Both the position numbers and the translations under genes were made by a program. Source: Pseudomonas entomophila (GTDB lineage: Bacteria; Pseudomonadota; Gammaproteobacteria; Pseudomonadales; Pseudomonadaceae). From it: 64,000 bases of DNA. The notes below the pieces were generated by a model. The model saw only the letters and a list, made by a program, of their open reading frames with translations, made no database searches and had not been told where the DNA came from. The stretch lies in the NCBI RefSeq assembly GCF_013523125.1, contig NZ_JAAMQJ010000009.1, forward strand, positions 62,001-126,000. The letters run 5' to 3'. Position 1 is the stretch's first letter. Every line of letters starts with the position of its first letter. This document shows positions 1 through 18,333 of this stretch, one piece after another.

Positions 1-332
1 ATCTTCACCACCAGGCGCAGGTTGCTTTCGATCATGCGTTTGCGGCCAGCCGGATCGCCTTTCTGCGACAGGCGAGCGAAGTGCACTTCTTCCTCGGGCG
101 ACAGCAGGGGCGAGAAGCCGATTTCGTTGAGGTAGAGCTGGGTGGCGTCGAGCGCGCGGGTATAGTCGATGTACTTGTGCTGTTTGGGTGAAGCGCCTTG
201 CCTGGCCTTCGTTCGAACCGGGGAAGCGACAGGTTCGTCCGACACCTCTTCCGTTTCCAACACGACGTCCGCTTCCATGATGAGCAGGTCATCGCTGATG
301 TCAAACTCCGGCACTTCGTTGCTGAGAGCCAT
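1..332 (-). CDS. rpoS: RNA polymerase sigma factor RpoS, N-terminal part (runs off the window)
   Basis: Only the first 110 codons are present; the gene continues beyond base 1. The protein opens with an acidic stretch (residues 1-50), then sigma region 1.2 at about 58-90 (motif [17 protein letters not shown]) and the start of region 2.1 ([12 protein letters not shown], 99-110), as in RpoS. RpoS directs core RNA polymerase to stationary-phase and general stress genes. The ATG is preceded by AGGA at suitable spacing. The gene lies downstream of nlpD on the same strand, the classical arrangement in which much rpoS transcription starts inside nlpD (known for the family, not visible here). The identification is secure despite truncation. 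Confidence 0.97.
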   Translation of the reverse strand, partial: MALSNEVPEFDISDDLLIMEADVVLETEEVSDEPVASPVRTKARQGASPKQHKYIDYTRALDATQLYLNEIGFSPLLSPEEEVHFARLSQKGDPAGRKRMIESNLRLVVK

Positions 333-397
333 TGTTATAGTCCTTTGCTGAGTTCGAACTCAGACTCGAGCGTTACCTTTTTCCCTGGCAGCGCTTG

Positions 398-425
398 AGC
401 CTGTCCCTTTACGCAAGAACAGGCT
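398..425. repeat. Short inverted repeat between nlpD and rpoS
   Basis: AGCCTGT and ACAGGCT (7 bp each) flank a 14-base loop in the 104-base gap between nlpD and rpoS. No T-tract follows on the minus strand, so it is unlikely to terminate fully. It could be a weak structure in the rpoS leader. Confidence 0.3.
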
Positions 426-436
426 GGATGCATGCA

Positions 437-1282
437 TCAACGGCGTGGCAGAAACTGGAGCGGATCGACGGGTTTGCCTTGACGACGAATTTCAAAGTGC
501 AGCTTCACTCGATCAGTGCCCGTGGACCCCATTTCAGCGATCGTCTGCCCAGCCTTGACGGTTTGCCCCTCCCGAACCAACAGCCTGCGGTTGTGACCGT
601 AGGCACTCACGTAGGTATCGCTGTGCTTGATGATGATCAGCTCGCCGTAGCCCCTCAATCCACTACCGGCGTACACCACTGACCCCTTGGACGCAGCAAA
701 AACAGGCTGTCCCAAATCACCTGCGATATCAATGCCTTTATTCAAACTGCCGTTTGAAGCGAATTTGCCGATGACGACTCCGTTGGCAGGCCACATCCAG
801 CCCCCGGCCGATACCTCGGATGCGGGGACTTTGGTCACGGTGGTGCTGCTGCCGGTCGAGGCCGTGGTGGTGGTCTGCGCGACCACAGGCGTCGTCCCGA
901 CCACGCGTCGCGTCACGGTGGTCTTGCTCGAGGACGACGGACTCGAGACGACCGTCGTGCTGCCGGAAGAGCCGCTGCTGAAGCGGATGGTCTGGCCAGG
1001 ATGGATGGTGTAAGGCGCACCGATGCCATTGCGTGCCGCCAGCTCCTTGTAGTCCCAGCCATAACGGAAGGCGATGGAATACAGGGTGTCGCCAGGCCTG
1101 ACCTTATAGTGACCCGAGGTCACGGCCTGACGCTTGGGCGCGCTGGCATTGCGGTCGACCACGCTCGCGTTGCTGGAACCCGAACTGGAGCAACCGGTCA
1201 GCAGAGCCCCCAGCGCCAGTACGATCGGCAACAGCAGGTTGCCGGCCCACGCCTTGCGCTGCTCAATGATTGTATGCCCCAC
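437..1282 (-). CDS. nlpD: NlpD, LysM/degenerate LytM lipoprotein activator of cell-wall amidase
   Basis: The start is taken as GTG at 1282 because GAGGAAG lies just upstream and the N-terminus then reads as a lipoprotein signal: hydrophobic residues 15-28 and lipobox LLTGC with Cys31. A LysM domain follows at about 58-102 (YKVRPGDTLYSIAFRYGW). Then comes a Ser/Thr-rich linker (about 103-160) and a C-terminal M23/LytM domain (about 161-281). The first metal-site motif reads NKGID with Asn instead of His, and the second reads LHFEIR instead of HxH, so the domain is probably not an enzyme. This fits the NlpD role of activating an AmiC-type amidase for daughter-cell separation. The product is 281 residues, normal for the family. 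It lies between pcm and rpoS. Confidence 0.93.
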   Translation of the reverse strand: MGHTIIEQRKAWAGNLLLPIVLALGALLTGCSSSGSSNASVVDRNASAPKRQAVTSGHYKVRPGDTLYSIAFRYGWDYKELAARNGIGAPYTIHPGQTIRFSSGSSGSTTVVSSPSSSSKTTVTRRVVGTTPVVAQTTTTASTGSSTTVTKVPASEVSAGGWMWPANGVVIGKFASNGSLNKGIDIAGDLGQPVFAASKGSVVYAGSGLRGYGELIIIKHSDTYVSAYGHNRRLLVREGQTVKAGQTIAEMGSTGTDRVKLHFEIRRQGKPVDPLQFLPRR

Positions 1283-1453
1283 CCGCCGCTTCCTCTCGTC
1301 TGACGATCTTGATCGCAAAGTTGTCTTCCATGGCCGAGTCGAATGGCCGCGATGCCCGGTGCTGGACAAGCCGTCCGGCAGCGTGGCGGCACCGCCTGGT
1401 AGACAGGGCAATGACCGCGGAATTCGTCGACCGTGCAAAAAATCCGTCGTGCT

Positions 1454-2864
<1,411 letters not shown>

Positions 2865-2877
<13 letters not shown>

Positions 2878-3923
2878 GGGCTTTCCATAGGCCCTGCCGG
2901 CAACAGATCGACGAGTTCACGCACCAGAACGGTGGCGAAGCATCCAGCCGGCAGGACGAATTCCAGTTGCAGGATATCAGGCTCGGGATAATGCCATGCC
3001 AATGCGCCAATAGGGAGCCGCAGAATGCGCCGCTCCTGCTTCAGGCCGGCGCTCGCCAGCCACTGGCAGAGGGCCGCATGGCGCGCAGCGACGGCCCGCT
3101 CCCGTGCGCCAGGCGCACCTTCGGTGGCCGGTTCGCCTTCGCCCCACAATGGCCCGGTCGGGTGCAGGTCGAGCTGCGCCAGGCGCGGGTCTTCACAGGT
3201 GTGCGCATCGGCGGGAAAGAAGCTGCGGCTGTCGGTGAACGCCAGCAGGTCGCCCACGATCGCGCGCTGCCAGTCGCCGGCCTGCACGCGCTCGGCCAGC
3301 ACCTGGTTGAACAGGAAGCTGCGCGCGCTGGAAAGCAGACGCGAACGGGTGTTGCGCTGCTCCGGCAGGGCACCGCGCTCGGCCCAGCCCTGGGCATCCT
3401 GCACGTTGCCGCCGGCATGCCCGAAGCGCTGTGCGCCGAAGTAGTTGGGCACGCCGTGCCGGGCGATCTGCGTCAGCCGTGCGTCCAGGGCCGCGTGGTC
3501 GGCGGCGAGCGCGGTCAGGCGCAGGGTGAAACCATTGGCCGAGTGGGCACCACGCTGCAGCTTGCGTGAATGACGCGTCTGCTCGAGGATGCGCAGGGTC
3601 TCGTCCTCGGCGCGGGTCAGGTCCGGGTCGGCCTTGCCCGGCAGGTGCAGGCTGAACCACTGGCGGGTCAGTGCCTGTCGGTCCTTGAGCCCGGCATAGC
3701 TGATGGCCCGCAACGGAACGCCCGCCGCACGGGCCAGGCGACGGGCCGCCTCCTCGGTGTTCAGGTCACGCTTTTCGACCCACAGCCACAGGTGTTCGCC
3801 CTGGCCGCTCAACGGGATGTCGAGCACTTCGTCGACCTGGAAGTCGTCGGCCACCGCCTTGAGCACCGCCGTGCCGAGCGCGTCGCCATAGGCCCGGGGG
3901 CCCAGCAGTTGCGCCTCGTTCAT
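2865..3923 (-). CDS. truD: tRNA pseudouridine(13) synthase TruD
   Basis: A 352-residue pseudouridine synthase acting on U13 of tRNA. The catalytic Asp is D81 within the motif [10 protein letters not shown]; other TruD landmarks are [12 protein letters not shown] and [16 protein letters not shown]. The ATG overlaps the ispF stop by 4 bases (ATGA) and the gene's end overlaps the surE start by 13 bases, so ispF-truD-surE is probably one translationally coupled operon. No missing catalytic residue was seen. Confidence 0.96.
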
Positions 3924-4393
3924 GCGGGCAGCAACAAGGCGACCGCATGCACGGCGATCCCTTCCTCACGGCCCGTGAAACCGAGCTTCTCGGTGGTGGT
4001 CGCCTTGACGTTGACCTGATCGACCTGCACGTCGAGGTCGGCGGCGATCAGGGCGCGCATGCGCTCGATGTGCGGCGCCATCTTCGGCGCCTGGGCGACG
4101 ATGGTGGCGTCGACGTTGCCGACCTGCCAGCCCTTGGCCCGCACGAGGCCCACCACGTGCCGCAGCAGCACGCGGCTGTCGGCGCCCTTGAACTGTGGAT
4201 CGGTATCGGGGAAATGCTTGCCGATGTCGCCCAGCGCCGCCGCGCCGAGCAAGGCATCGCTCAAGGCATGCAGCAGCACGTCGCCATCGGAGTGGGCCAG
4301 CAGGCCGCGGGTGTGGGCGATCTGCAACCCGCCCAGGGTAATGAACGCACCGTCGGTGAAGCGGTGCACATCGTAGCCATGGCCAATACGCAT
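3920..4393 (-). CDS. ispF: 2-C-methyl-D-erythritol 2,4-cyclodiphosphate synthase
   Basis: The fifth enzyme of the MEP isoprenoid pathway, 157 residues. Zinc ligands are D8 and H10 in GYDVHRF and H42 in DGDVLLHAL. The signature [18 protein letters not shown] and the C-terminal [18 protein letters not shown] are intact. The ATG is only a few bases after the T-tract of a terminator hairpin belonging to fghA, leaving no normal Shine-Dalgarno outside that hairpin. In this genome ispF is unlinked to ispD (about 3 kb away); the usual E. coli ispDF pair is split by the formaldehyde genes. Confidence 0.97.
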   Translation of the reverse strand: MRIGHGYDVHRFTDGAFITLGGLQIAHTRGLLAHSDGDVLLHALSDALLGAAALGDIGKHFPDTDPQFKGADSRVLLRHVVGLVRAKGWQVGNVDATIVAQAPKMAPHIERMRALIAADLDVQVDQVNVKATTTEKLGFTGREEGIAVHAVALLLPA

Positions 4394-4395
4394 AG

Positions 4396-4422
4396 AAAAA
4401 CGCCCTGATGGATTCAGGGCGT
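4396..4422 (-). terminator. Intrinsic terminator of fghA, abutting the ispF start
   Basis: Reading the minus strand, ACGCCCTGA and TCAGGGCGT pair around a short loop and are followed by TTTTT, which ends only a few bases before the ispF ATG. It is oriented to end adhC-fghA transcription. Confidence 0.85.
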
Positions 4423-4423
4423 G

Positions 4424-4429
4424 ATTCTA
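4424..4429 (-). promoter_or_regulatory. Putative -10 box (TAGAAT) for ispF at the edge of the fghA terminator
   Basis: TAGAAT on the minus strand lies immediately before the terminator stem (4400-4422). A start about seven bases downstream would fall inside the stem's first arm. No good -35 hexamer is visible at 16-18 bases, so this is tentative. Confidence 0.4.
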
Positions 4430-4492
4430 CCTGCTTTGGCGGCGCTTGGGCGCGCTGCCGTTCAGGTGCGCGGTGCGCTCAAGGACGCAGGC

Positions 4493-5347
4493 TCAGACCC
4501 GCCCCAGCGCCACGGCATGGTGGCGCAGGTGCTCGTCGATGAAGCTGGCGATGAAGTAGTAGCTGTGGTCGTAACCCGGCTGCAGGCGCAGGGTCAGGGC
4601 GTGCCCTCCTTTGCGTGCGGCCTGCTCCAACGCCTGGGGCTTGAGCTGATTGTCGAGGAAGTCGTCGCGGTCGCCCTGGTCCACCAACAGCGGCGGGCAC
4701 TGGCCGGCCGGGGTCTCGGCCAGCAGCACACTGGCATCCCACTCACGCCAGCGCGCACGGTCGTCGCCCAGGTAGCGCGAGAAGGCCTTCTCGCCCCAGG
4801 GGCAATCCATCGGGTTGCTGATGGGCGAGAATGCCGAGACCGAGCGGTAACGCCCCGGATTGCGCAGGGCGCAGACCAGCGCGCCGTGCCCACCCATGGA
4901 ATGACCGCTGATGCTGCGCTGGTCGGACGCCGGGAAGTGTGCCTCGATCAACGCGGGCAGCTCGTTCACCACGTAGTCGTGCATGCGGTAATGCTGCGCC
5001 CACGGCTGCTGGGTGGCGTTGAGGTAGAAGCCTGCCCCCTTGCCGAAATCCCAGGCGCCGTCCGGGTCGCCCGGCACTTGATCGCCCCGCGGGCTGGTAT
5101 CGGGCGCGACGATGATCATCCCCAGCTCGGCCGCCAGGCCCAGGGCCCCGGCTTTCTGCATGAAGTTCTCGTCGGTGCAGGTCAACCCGCTGAGCCAGTA
5201 CAGCACCGGCAGCTTCTCGCCCTGCTCGGCCTGAGGCGGCAGGTAGACGGCGAAGACCATCTCGCAGCCCAGCGTCTGCGAGGTATGGCGGTAACGTTTG
5301 TGCCAGCCACCGAAGCTCTTCTGGCAAGAGATGTTCTCCAGACTCAT
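4493..5347 (-). CDS. fghA: S-formylglutathione hydrolase
   Basis: A 284-residue esterase-D-family alpha/beta hydrolase that cleaves S-formylglutathione to formate and glutathione, the second step of formaldehyde detoxification. The nucleophile elbow GHSMGGHG carries Ser150; Asp and His of the triad lie in [12 protein letters not shown] and GYDHSYYF near the C-terminus. [11 protein letters not shown] (about 52-62) is the family oxyanion region. It follows adhC by 8 bases with an SD-like GAGG in that gap, so the two are co-transcribed, ending at the hairpin at 4396-4422. Confidence 0.96.
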   Translation of the reverse strand: MSLENISCQKSFGGWHKRYRHTSQTLGCEMVFAVYLPPQAEQGEKLPVLYWLSGLTCTDENFMQKAGALGLAAELGMIIVAPDTSPRGDQVPGDPDGAWDFGKGAGFYLNATQQPWAQHYRMHDYVVNELPALIEAHFPASDQRSISGHSMGGHGALVCALRNPGRYRSVSAFSPISNPMDCPWGEKAFSRYLGDDRARWREWDASVLLAETPAGQCPPLLVDQGDRDDFLDNQLKPQALEQAARKGGHALTLRLQPGYDHSYYFIASFIDEHLRHHAVALGRV

Positions 5348-5355
5348 GGCAGACC

Positions 5356-6575
<1,220 letters not shown>

Positions 6576-7472
6576 ATGCACAGCCGCTGGGAAGGCATCG
6601 ACGAATTCGTCGCCGTGGCCGAGTCGGGCCAGTTCACGGCTGCCGCGGAGCGACTGGGCGTATCGTCCTCGCACATCAGCCGTCAGGTGGCACGTCTGGA
6701 GGAACGTCTGCAGACGCGCCTGCTCTACCGCAGCACCCGCCGGGTCACGTTGAGCGAAGCCGGGCAGACCTTCCTGCAGCACTGCCAACGCTTGCAGGAC
6801 GGCCGCGAAGAAGCCCTGCGCGCCATGGGCGACCTGGCCAGCGAACCGAAGGGCCTGCTGCGCACCACCTGTGCGGTGGCCTACGGCGAGCGGTTCATCG
6901 TGCCCCTGATCACACGCTTCATGGCGCTCTACCCACAGCTGCGCGTGGACGTGGAGCTGACCAACCGCCCCCTGGATCTGTTGCACGAAGGGCTGGACCT
7001 GGCCATCCGCCTGGGCCGCCTGCAGGATTCACGGCTGGTGGCGACACGCCTGGCGCCCCGGCGCATGTACGTGTGCGCCTCGCCTTCCTACCTGGCCCGC
7101 TACGGTCGTCCGCACAGCTTGTCGGAGCTGGCACGGCACAATTGCCTGATCGGCAGTTCGGACCTGTGGATCCTGCAGCAGAATGGCCGTGAGCTGAGTC
7201 AGCGGGTGCAGGGCAACTGGCGCTGCAACAGCGGCCAGGCCGTACTGGATGCGGCACTTGAGGGCATGGGCCTGTGCCAGCTGCCCGACTATTACGTGCT
7301 CGAGCATCTGCAAAGCGGGGCACTGGTGTCCCTGCTGGAAGCGCACCAACCCCCCAATACCGCCGTGTGGGCGCTGTACCCGCAGCAGCGGCACCTGTCG
7401 CCGAAGGTCAGGCGTCTGGTGGACTATCTCAAGGAAGGCCTGGCGCAGCTGCCCGAGTACCGCGGCGACTGA
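6576..7472 (+). CDS. LysR-family transcriptional regulator, probable regulator of adhC-fghA
   Basis: A 298-residue LTTR. A winged HTH is at about 5-63 (FTAAAERLGVSSSHISRQV), followed by a periplasmic-binding-protein-like effector domain (about 90-290, including DLAIRLGRLQDSRLVATRL). The divergent placement next to adhC suggests it controls formaldehyde detoxification, an inference from context only. The effector ligand cannot be read from sequence. It separates ispD from adhC-fghA and is the only plus-strand gene in the first 33 kb. Confidence 0.9.
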   Translation: MHSRWEGIDEFVAVAESGQFTAAAERLGVSSSHISRQVARLEERLQTRLLYRSTRRVTLSEAGQTFLQHCQRLQDGREEALRAMGDLASEPKGLLRTTCAVAYGERFIVPLITRFMALYPQLRVDVELTNRPLDLLHEGLDLAIRLGRLQDSRLVATRLAPRRMYVCASPSYLARYGRPHSLSELARHNCLIGSSDLWILQQNGRELSQRVQGNWRCNSGQAVLDAALEGMGLCQLPDYYVLEHLQSGALVSLLEAHQPPNTAVWALYPQQRHLSPKVRRLVDYLKEGLAQLPEYRGD

Positions 7473-7505
7473 GCCGACGCCTTGGCGTGGCCAGGCGGCC
7501 CGTGT

Positions 7506-8213
7506 TCAGGACGGCGTGGACCAGTGCTGGCGCAACCAGTCCAGGTCTTCGGGACGTGTCACCTTGAGGTTGTCGCCGCGCCCCTCGATCAGCCTCGGCG
7601 CCTGGCCCGACCACTCGATGGCCGAGGCTTCGTCGGTCACGGCGACCTGGGCGACCAGGCAGTCGGCCAAGGCGCGGTGCAGCATCCCCAAGCGGAACAT
7701 CTGCGGCGTGAAGGCCTGCCAGACCGTGCTGCGATCGAGGGTCGCGCTGACGCGCCCGTCCGCGCCTGCCCGCTTGAGGGTGTCCCGGGCCGGCACGGCG
7801 AGCAGGCCGCCCACCGGGTCGTCGGCCAGCATCGACAACAGCCGGTCCAGGTCGCTGCGTGCCAAGTTCGGCCGCGCGGCATCGTGGACCAGCACCCAGT
7901 CTTCATCGGCAGCGCCCTGCTCCTGCAAGACCTGCAAGGCGTTGAGCACCGAATCGGCGCGCTCGCGTCCGCCTGCCGCGCGGCGGATGCGCCCGTCGGT
8001 CGCGCACGCGAGCTGTGGCCAGTAGGGGTCGTGGTCCGCCAGGCTGACCACGACGCCCAACAGCGCCGGATGGTCGAGGAAGCAGGCCAGGGTGTGTTCG
8101 AGCACCGTACGCCCGGCCACCGCCAGGTATTGCTTGGGACGATCGGCGGCCATGCGGGCACCGACACCGGCGGCGGGCACGACCGCCCAGAAGCGAGGCA
8201 AGGACAGGCTCAT
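7506..8213 (-). CDS. ispD: 2-C-methyl-D-erythritol 4-phosphate cytidylyltransferase
   Basis: A 235-residue MEP-pathway enzyme that attaches CMP to MEP. The nucleotide-binding N-terminus VPAAGVGARMAADRPKQYL (about 12-30) with the essential Arg and Lys, and the LVHDAARPNL segment, are present. The start overlaps the ftsB stop by 4 bases, so it is coupled to ftsB, the usual gammaproteobacterial ftsB-ispD pair. Confidence 0.96.
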   Translation of the reverse strand: MSLSLPRFWAVVPAAGVGARMAADRPKQYLAVAGRTVLEHTLACFLDHPALLGVVVSLADHDPYWPQLACATDGRIRRAAGGRERADSVLNALQVLQEQGAADEDWVLVHDAARPNLARSDLDRLLSMLADDPVGGLLAVPARDTLKRAGADGRVSATLDRSTVWQAFTPQMFRLGMLHRALADCLVAQVAVTDEASAIEWSGQAPRLIEGRGDNLKVTRPEDLDWLRQHWSTPS

Positions 8214-8488
8214 TTCGGCAACTGGTACAGGGTTTCCCCTTCCTTGACCATGCCCAGCTCGTGACGCGCGCGCTCCTCGACGGTCTCCATGCCCTTCTTG
8301 AGTTCCAGGACCTCGGCGTACAGGACACGGTTGCGCTCGAGCAGCCGCTCGTTCTCGGCATGCTGGTCAGCGATCTGCTGCGTGAGTTCCTTGACTTGCG
8401 CAAGGCTGCCATTGCCCACCCACAGGCGATATTGCAAGCCTCCAAGCAGCAGAAACAGGATCAGGAACAACCAATAGGGACTGCGCAT
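8210..8488 (-). CDS. ftsB: Cell division protein FtsB
   Basis: A small bitopic division protein of 92 residues that joins FtsL and FtsQ in the divisome. One N-terminal membrane segment (about 5-20, LFLILFLLLGGLQYRLW) is followed by a periplasmic coiled coil (about 28-70) rich in Leu/Glu, then a short conserved tail. It lies downstream of eno and overlaps ispD. The length is typical. Confidence 0.94.
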   Translation of the reverse strand: MRSPYWLFLILFLLLGGLQYRLWVGNGSLAQVKELTQQIADQHAENERLLERNRVLYAEVLELKKGMETVEERARHELGMVKEGETLYQLPK

Positions 8489-8538
8489 CAGGGGTCATCC
8501 GGGAGTGAAAAGGCCAGCGCTTCGGCGCGTCGGACAGC

Positions 8539-8566
8539 AAGAAGCCCGGCCGAGGCCAGGCTTCTT
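8539..8566 (-). terminator. Terminator hairpin after eno
   Basis: AAGAAGCCTGGC pairs with GCCGGGCTTCTT over 12 bp with one G-U, around the loop CTCG. It lies 84 bases past the eno stop on the minus strand. The T content comes only from the arm (CTTCTT), so termination may be partial, allowing some read-through to ftsB-ispD. Confidence 0.65.
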
Positions 8567-8649
8567 CGACAGAACGCCACCTGAAGGGTTCGACGCGTCA
8601 GCGCGACGCCTCAGCGCACCTGGGCAGCTGTCCTTTTACCATCTATCGC

Positions 8650-10185
<1,536 letters not shown>

Positions 10186-10193
10186 TCAAGACC

Positions 10194-11843
<1,650 letters not shown>

Positions 11844-11934
11844 TTAAGGCGGCCAGCGCCGCCGGAGAAAGCGAAGGAAGGCCGAAGCCCCCGATCACCT
11901 GCGTCGATCACAGTGCACCTTGAAATACTGCCGC

Positions 11935-11946
11935 GTCTGTACAGAC
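11935..11946. repeat. Perfect 12-bp palindrome GTCTGTACAGAC in the pyrG leader
   Basis: It lies 113 bases upstream of the pyrG start, within the predicted untranslated leader. It could be a protein site or a chance palindrome. It does not match a LexA box (CTG-N10-CAG). Confidence 0.35.
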
Positions 11947-12072
11947 CAGGGGTGGATACCCGGCATGGAGCTCGCTCGTCATTTCTGGAATCGCCCAGCA
12001 AAGAACTGCTTGGTAATCGGCAACCCCTGTGTTTTCGAAGAAGCCACAGAAGTTGTATCAAGAAGGGAGGGT

Positions 12073-12101
12073 AGTCTACCGGAATGTACCTTTCAGCTCA
12101 A
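12073..12101 (-). promoter_or_regulatory. Putative sigma-70 promoter of pyrG
   Basis: On the minus strand TTGAGC and TAGACT are separated by exactly 17 bases. The -35 box overlaps the last codons of tilS. The predicted start near 12066 gives a leader of about 240 bases. Confidence 0.5.
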
Positions 12102-13388
12102 ACGCTGCGCGCAGGTCGGCGGTTGCCAGTGCAGGCGCCACCCGCCCTGGCTGAGCGCTGGCAGGTTCGCCACCGCCAGCAGGCGCTGTTCGTCATAGAG
12201 CAACGGCAGGCGACAACGGACGAACGGCGGCACGCGCGCCTCGTTGAGCAGCCGTTTGAGGTCGCGCTGCCCCCGACCGGCGACAATCAGTCGCTCCCCA
12301 CCCTGGCGGTAGGCGATGCGCAGGCGACCTGGAGGCACAGGCCCTTCCAGCCTGACGCTGCCATTGCCCGGCAACCCCAGCGGGTCTGCGGGTCGCGGCC
12401 AGGCCACTGCACCCTGCGGGGCCTCCTGCCACAGGCCCGACAACCACCAGAGACGGCCGAAGGCACGCTGCACCTGCCCGTCGGCCAGCCGCCAGACCGG
12501 CGTGGCATCCTCGGCGGCATCGCGCAGCGTCTGCCAGCCGGCCCAGTGGCGGCTGTCGGGCAGGCGCGTGCGCACCGCCAGCCAATGGCGCAGGGCATTG
12601 CGTTGGCGGGCGTCGGACAGCGCAGCCAGTACACCCAGGTCCAGCGAGTCGAGCCCTGGCCACTCTGCCGGCTGGCCTTCACGGGCCTGCTGCACATCGT
12701 CGCAGGCGACCTCGTTCAGCAGCGCGAGCGCTTCGCTCAGGTGATCCGCACTGCGGGCCAGGCTCAGGCTCGCCCGTGGCCAGCGCTGCGTCATCAAAGG
12801 CAGCACCTGGGCGCGCAGAAAGTTGCGATCGAACGCGGTGTCGTCGTTGGACGGATCCTCGATCCAGGACAGCCCCGCTTCACTGGCATGGGCGAGCAAT
12901 TCGGCCCGGCCATGGCCGAGCAGCGGACGCACCAGCGTGCCAGCCCCCAGGGCGCGCTGCCGGGGCATGCCTGCCAGACCCCGCACGCCGGCCCCGCGCA
13001 GCAGACGGAACAACAGGGTTTCGGCCTGATCGTCCCGATGCTGGCCGGTGAACAAGGCATCGCCTGGCCCCAGCACCGCGGCAAATGCCCGATAACGTGC
13101 GTCGCGCGCTGCCTGCTCGAGGCTGGCGCCGGGGGCGACCTGCACGCGCACGACGTCCAGCGGCACGCCCAGGCTTTCGCACACGCGCTGGCAATGGGCA
13201 GGCCAGGCATCGGCGGCAGGTTGCACGCCATGGTGGATGTGCAAGGCGCGGATCACCGGCGTGGGCCGCTGGGTGCGCTGCAAGGTCAGCAGATGGAGCA
13301 GGACGGTGGAATCGAGACCGCCGGAGAAGGCCACGTACCAGGTGGGGGCCGTGAGCCAGGGGGTGAGTACCTTGGAAAGATCGAGCAT
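12093..13388 (-). CDS. tilS: tRNA(Ile)-lysidine synthase
   Basis: A 431-residue PP-loop ATPase that converts C34 of the minor tRNA-Ile to lysidine, so that the tRNA reads AUA. The PP-loop SGGLDST is at 22-28, followed by ALHIHHGVQ and TGQHRDDQAETLLFRLLRGAG. The C-terminal TilS domain (about 350-431) includes the RDLKRLLNEARVPPFVR region. It lies between accA and pyrG, separated from accA by a REP pair. The length matches Pseudomonas TilS. Confidence 0.95.
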   Translation of the reverse strand: MLDLSKVLTPWLTAPTWYVAFSGGLDSTVLLHLLTLQRTQRPTPVIRALHIHHGVQPAADAWPAHCQRVCESLGVPLDVVRVQVAPGASLEQAARDARYRAFAAVLGPGDALFTGQHRDDQAETLLFRLLRGAGVRGLAGMPRQRALGAGTLVRPLLGHGRAELLAHASEAGLSWIEDPSNDDTAFDRNFLRAQVLPLMTQRWPRASLSLARSADHLSEALALLNEVACDDVQQAREGQPAEWPGLDSLDLGVLAALSDARQRNALRHWLAVRTRLPDSRHWAGWQTLRDAAEDATPVWRLADGQVQRAFGRLWWLSGLWQEAPQGAVAWPRPADPLGLPGNGSVRLEGPVPPGRLRIAYRQGGERLIVAGRGQRDLKRLLNEARVPPFVRCRLPLLYDEQRLLAVANLPALSQGGWRLHWQPPTCAQRLS

Positions 13389-13444
13389 CGAAGAAAATCC
13401 TCGACCGTCGACCGGTCGTGTTCCCGATGGGCCGACACTGCCTT

Positions 13445-13518
13445 TTGTGGGAGCGGGCTTGCCCGTGATGCAGGCGGTGACGGACCAGGCGCTATCGCGG
13501 GCAAGCCCGCTCCCACAA
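13445..13518. repeat. REP pair (inverted) between accA and tilS
   Basis: TTGTGGGAGCGGGCTTGCCC and its inverse GGGCAAGCCCGCTCCCACAA face each other about 30 bases apart. This matches the abundant P. putida-type REP module. The remainder of the 249-base gap shows nothing else. Confidence 0.85.
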
Positions 13519-13637
13519 GGTCCGTGACAGTCGGGCTTATTGCGGTGTGGTCAGCGGTGGGCGACCTTGGAAACCGATTAACGATGACGCCAGCCCACCT
13601 ACCGCCCTGCTCGCCGGCATGCCGGCGATGGCCAGGT

Positions 13638-14585
13638 TCAGACGCCGTAGCTCATCAGCCGATCGTAACGACGGGCCAGCAGGGCGTCCCGGTCGAACGT
13701 GCTCAGCATGTCGAGCTGCTCGTTGAGCTCGGCACGAATGTTGGCCGACATGGCGGCCGGGTCGCGGTGAGCGCCGCCCAGTGGCTCGCTGATGACCTTG
13801 TCGACGATGTTCAGGCTCTTCAGACGCTCGGCGGTGATGCCCATGGCTTCGGCGGCATCCGGAGCCTTGTCGGCGGTCTTCCAGAGGATCGAGGCGCAGC
13901 CTTCGGGCGAGATCACCGAGTAGGTGGAGTACTGGAGCATGTTCAGCTGGTCGCACACGCCGATGGCCAGCGCGCCGCCCGAACCGCCTTCACCGATCAC
14001 GGTGGCGATGATCGGGGTCTTGAGTCGCGCCATGACGCGCAGGTTCCAGGCGATCGCCTCGCTCTGGTTGCGCTCTTCGGCGTCGATCCCCGGATAGGCG
14101 CCCGGGGTGTCGATGAAGGTCAGGATCGGCATCTTGAAGCGCTCGGCCATCTCCATCAGGCGGCAGGCCTTGCGGTAGCCTTCCGGACGCGGCATGCCGA
14201 AGTTGCGGCGCACCTTCTCGCGCACTTCACGGCCCTTCTGGTGGCCGATGATCATGACCGGCTTGCCGTCCAGGCGGGCGGTGCCGCCGACGATGGCGGC
14301 GTCGTCGGAGAAGTGGCGGTCACCGTGCAGCTCTTCGAACTCGTCGAAGATGTGCTGGATGTAGTCGAGGGTGTAGGGACGACGTGGGTGACGCGCCAGA
14401 CGCGCGATCTGCCAGCTGGTCAGGTTGCCGAAGATGCTTTCGGTCAGGGTGCTGCTCTTGTCTTGCAGACGGGCGATTTCATCGCCGATGTTCAGCGAGT
14501 TGTCGTTGCCGACCAGGCGCAGCTCTTCGATCTTGGCTTGCAGGTCGGCAATCGGCTGTTCGAAATCCAGGAAATTCGGGTTCAT
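13638..14585 (-). CDS. accA: Acetyl-CoA carboxylase, carboxyltransferase subunit alpha
   Basis: A 315-residue subunit that, with AccD, transfers CO2 from biotin to acetyl-CoA, the first committed step of fatty acid synthesis. The crotonase-type carboxyltransferase core contains [34 protein letters not shown] and [17 protein letters not shown]. The start at 14585 gives the usual [11 protein letters not shown]; an ATG two codons upstream is possible. It follows dnaE by 105 bases, the standard neighbour. Confidence 0.97.
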   Translation of the reverse strand: MNPNFLDFEQPIADLQAKIEELRLVGNDNSLNIGDEIARLQDKSSTLTESIFGNLTSWQIARLARHPRRPYTLDYIQHIFDEFEELHGDRHFSDDAAIVGGTARLDGKPVMIIGHQKGREVREKVRRNFGMPRPEGYRKACRLMEMAERFKMPILTFIDTPGAYPGIDAEERNQSEAIAWNLRVMARLKTPIIATVIGEGGSGGALAIGVCDQLNMLQYSTYSVISPEGCASILWKTADKAPDAAEAMGITAERLKSLNIVDKVISEPLGGAHRDPAAMSANIRAELNEQLDMLSTFDRDALLARRYDRLMSYGV

Positions 14586-14690
14586 AGTCATCCGTCTTGG
14601 GTCTACGGCCAGGCGGCCGGCCGGTTGATCCGTTTGGCGCCCTACCTTAAAGGAAGGGCACATTCAGGTCGAGATTAAAAAAGCGTTCGT

Positions 14691-18215
<3,525 letters not shown>

Positions 18216-18333
18216 GGATGTTCCTATGGCTGGGCGCAACGACAGAGGCGCGATTGTACCGTAAGGCCATGTCCTTGGCCCGGCGCATGGAGGGCGCGAT
18301 CCACGCGGCCCGACGACCGCGTGCCTGCGGGGT

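Noticed and set aside
437..1438. Long nlpD frame starting at 1438
   Set aside because: The extra N-terminal part has no signal and is Arg-rich shadow sequence; GTG at 1282 has an SD and gives a proper lipobox.
11935..11946. LexA box at GTCTGTACAGAC
   Set aside because: LexA needs CTG-N10-CAG; this is a contiguous 12-bp palindrome with CTGTACAG only.
12084..14678. 864-codon plus-strand open frame opposite tilS/accA
   Set aside because: Shadow frame crossing two real minus-strand genes and a REP pair.
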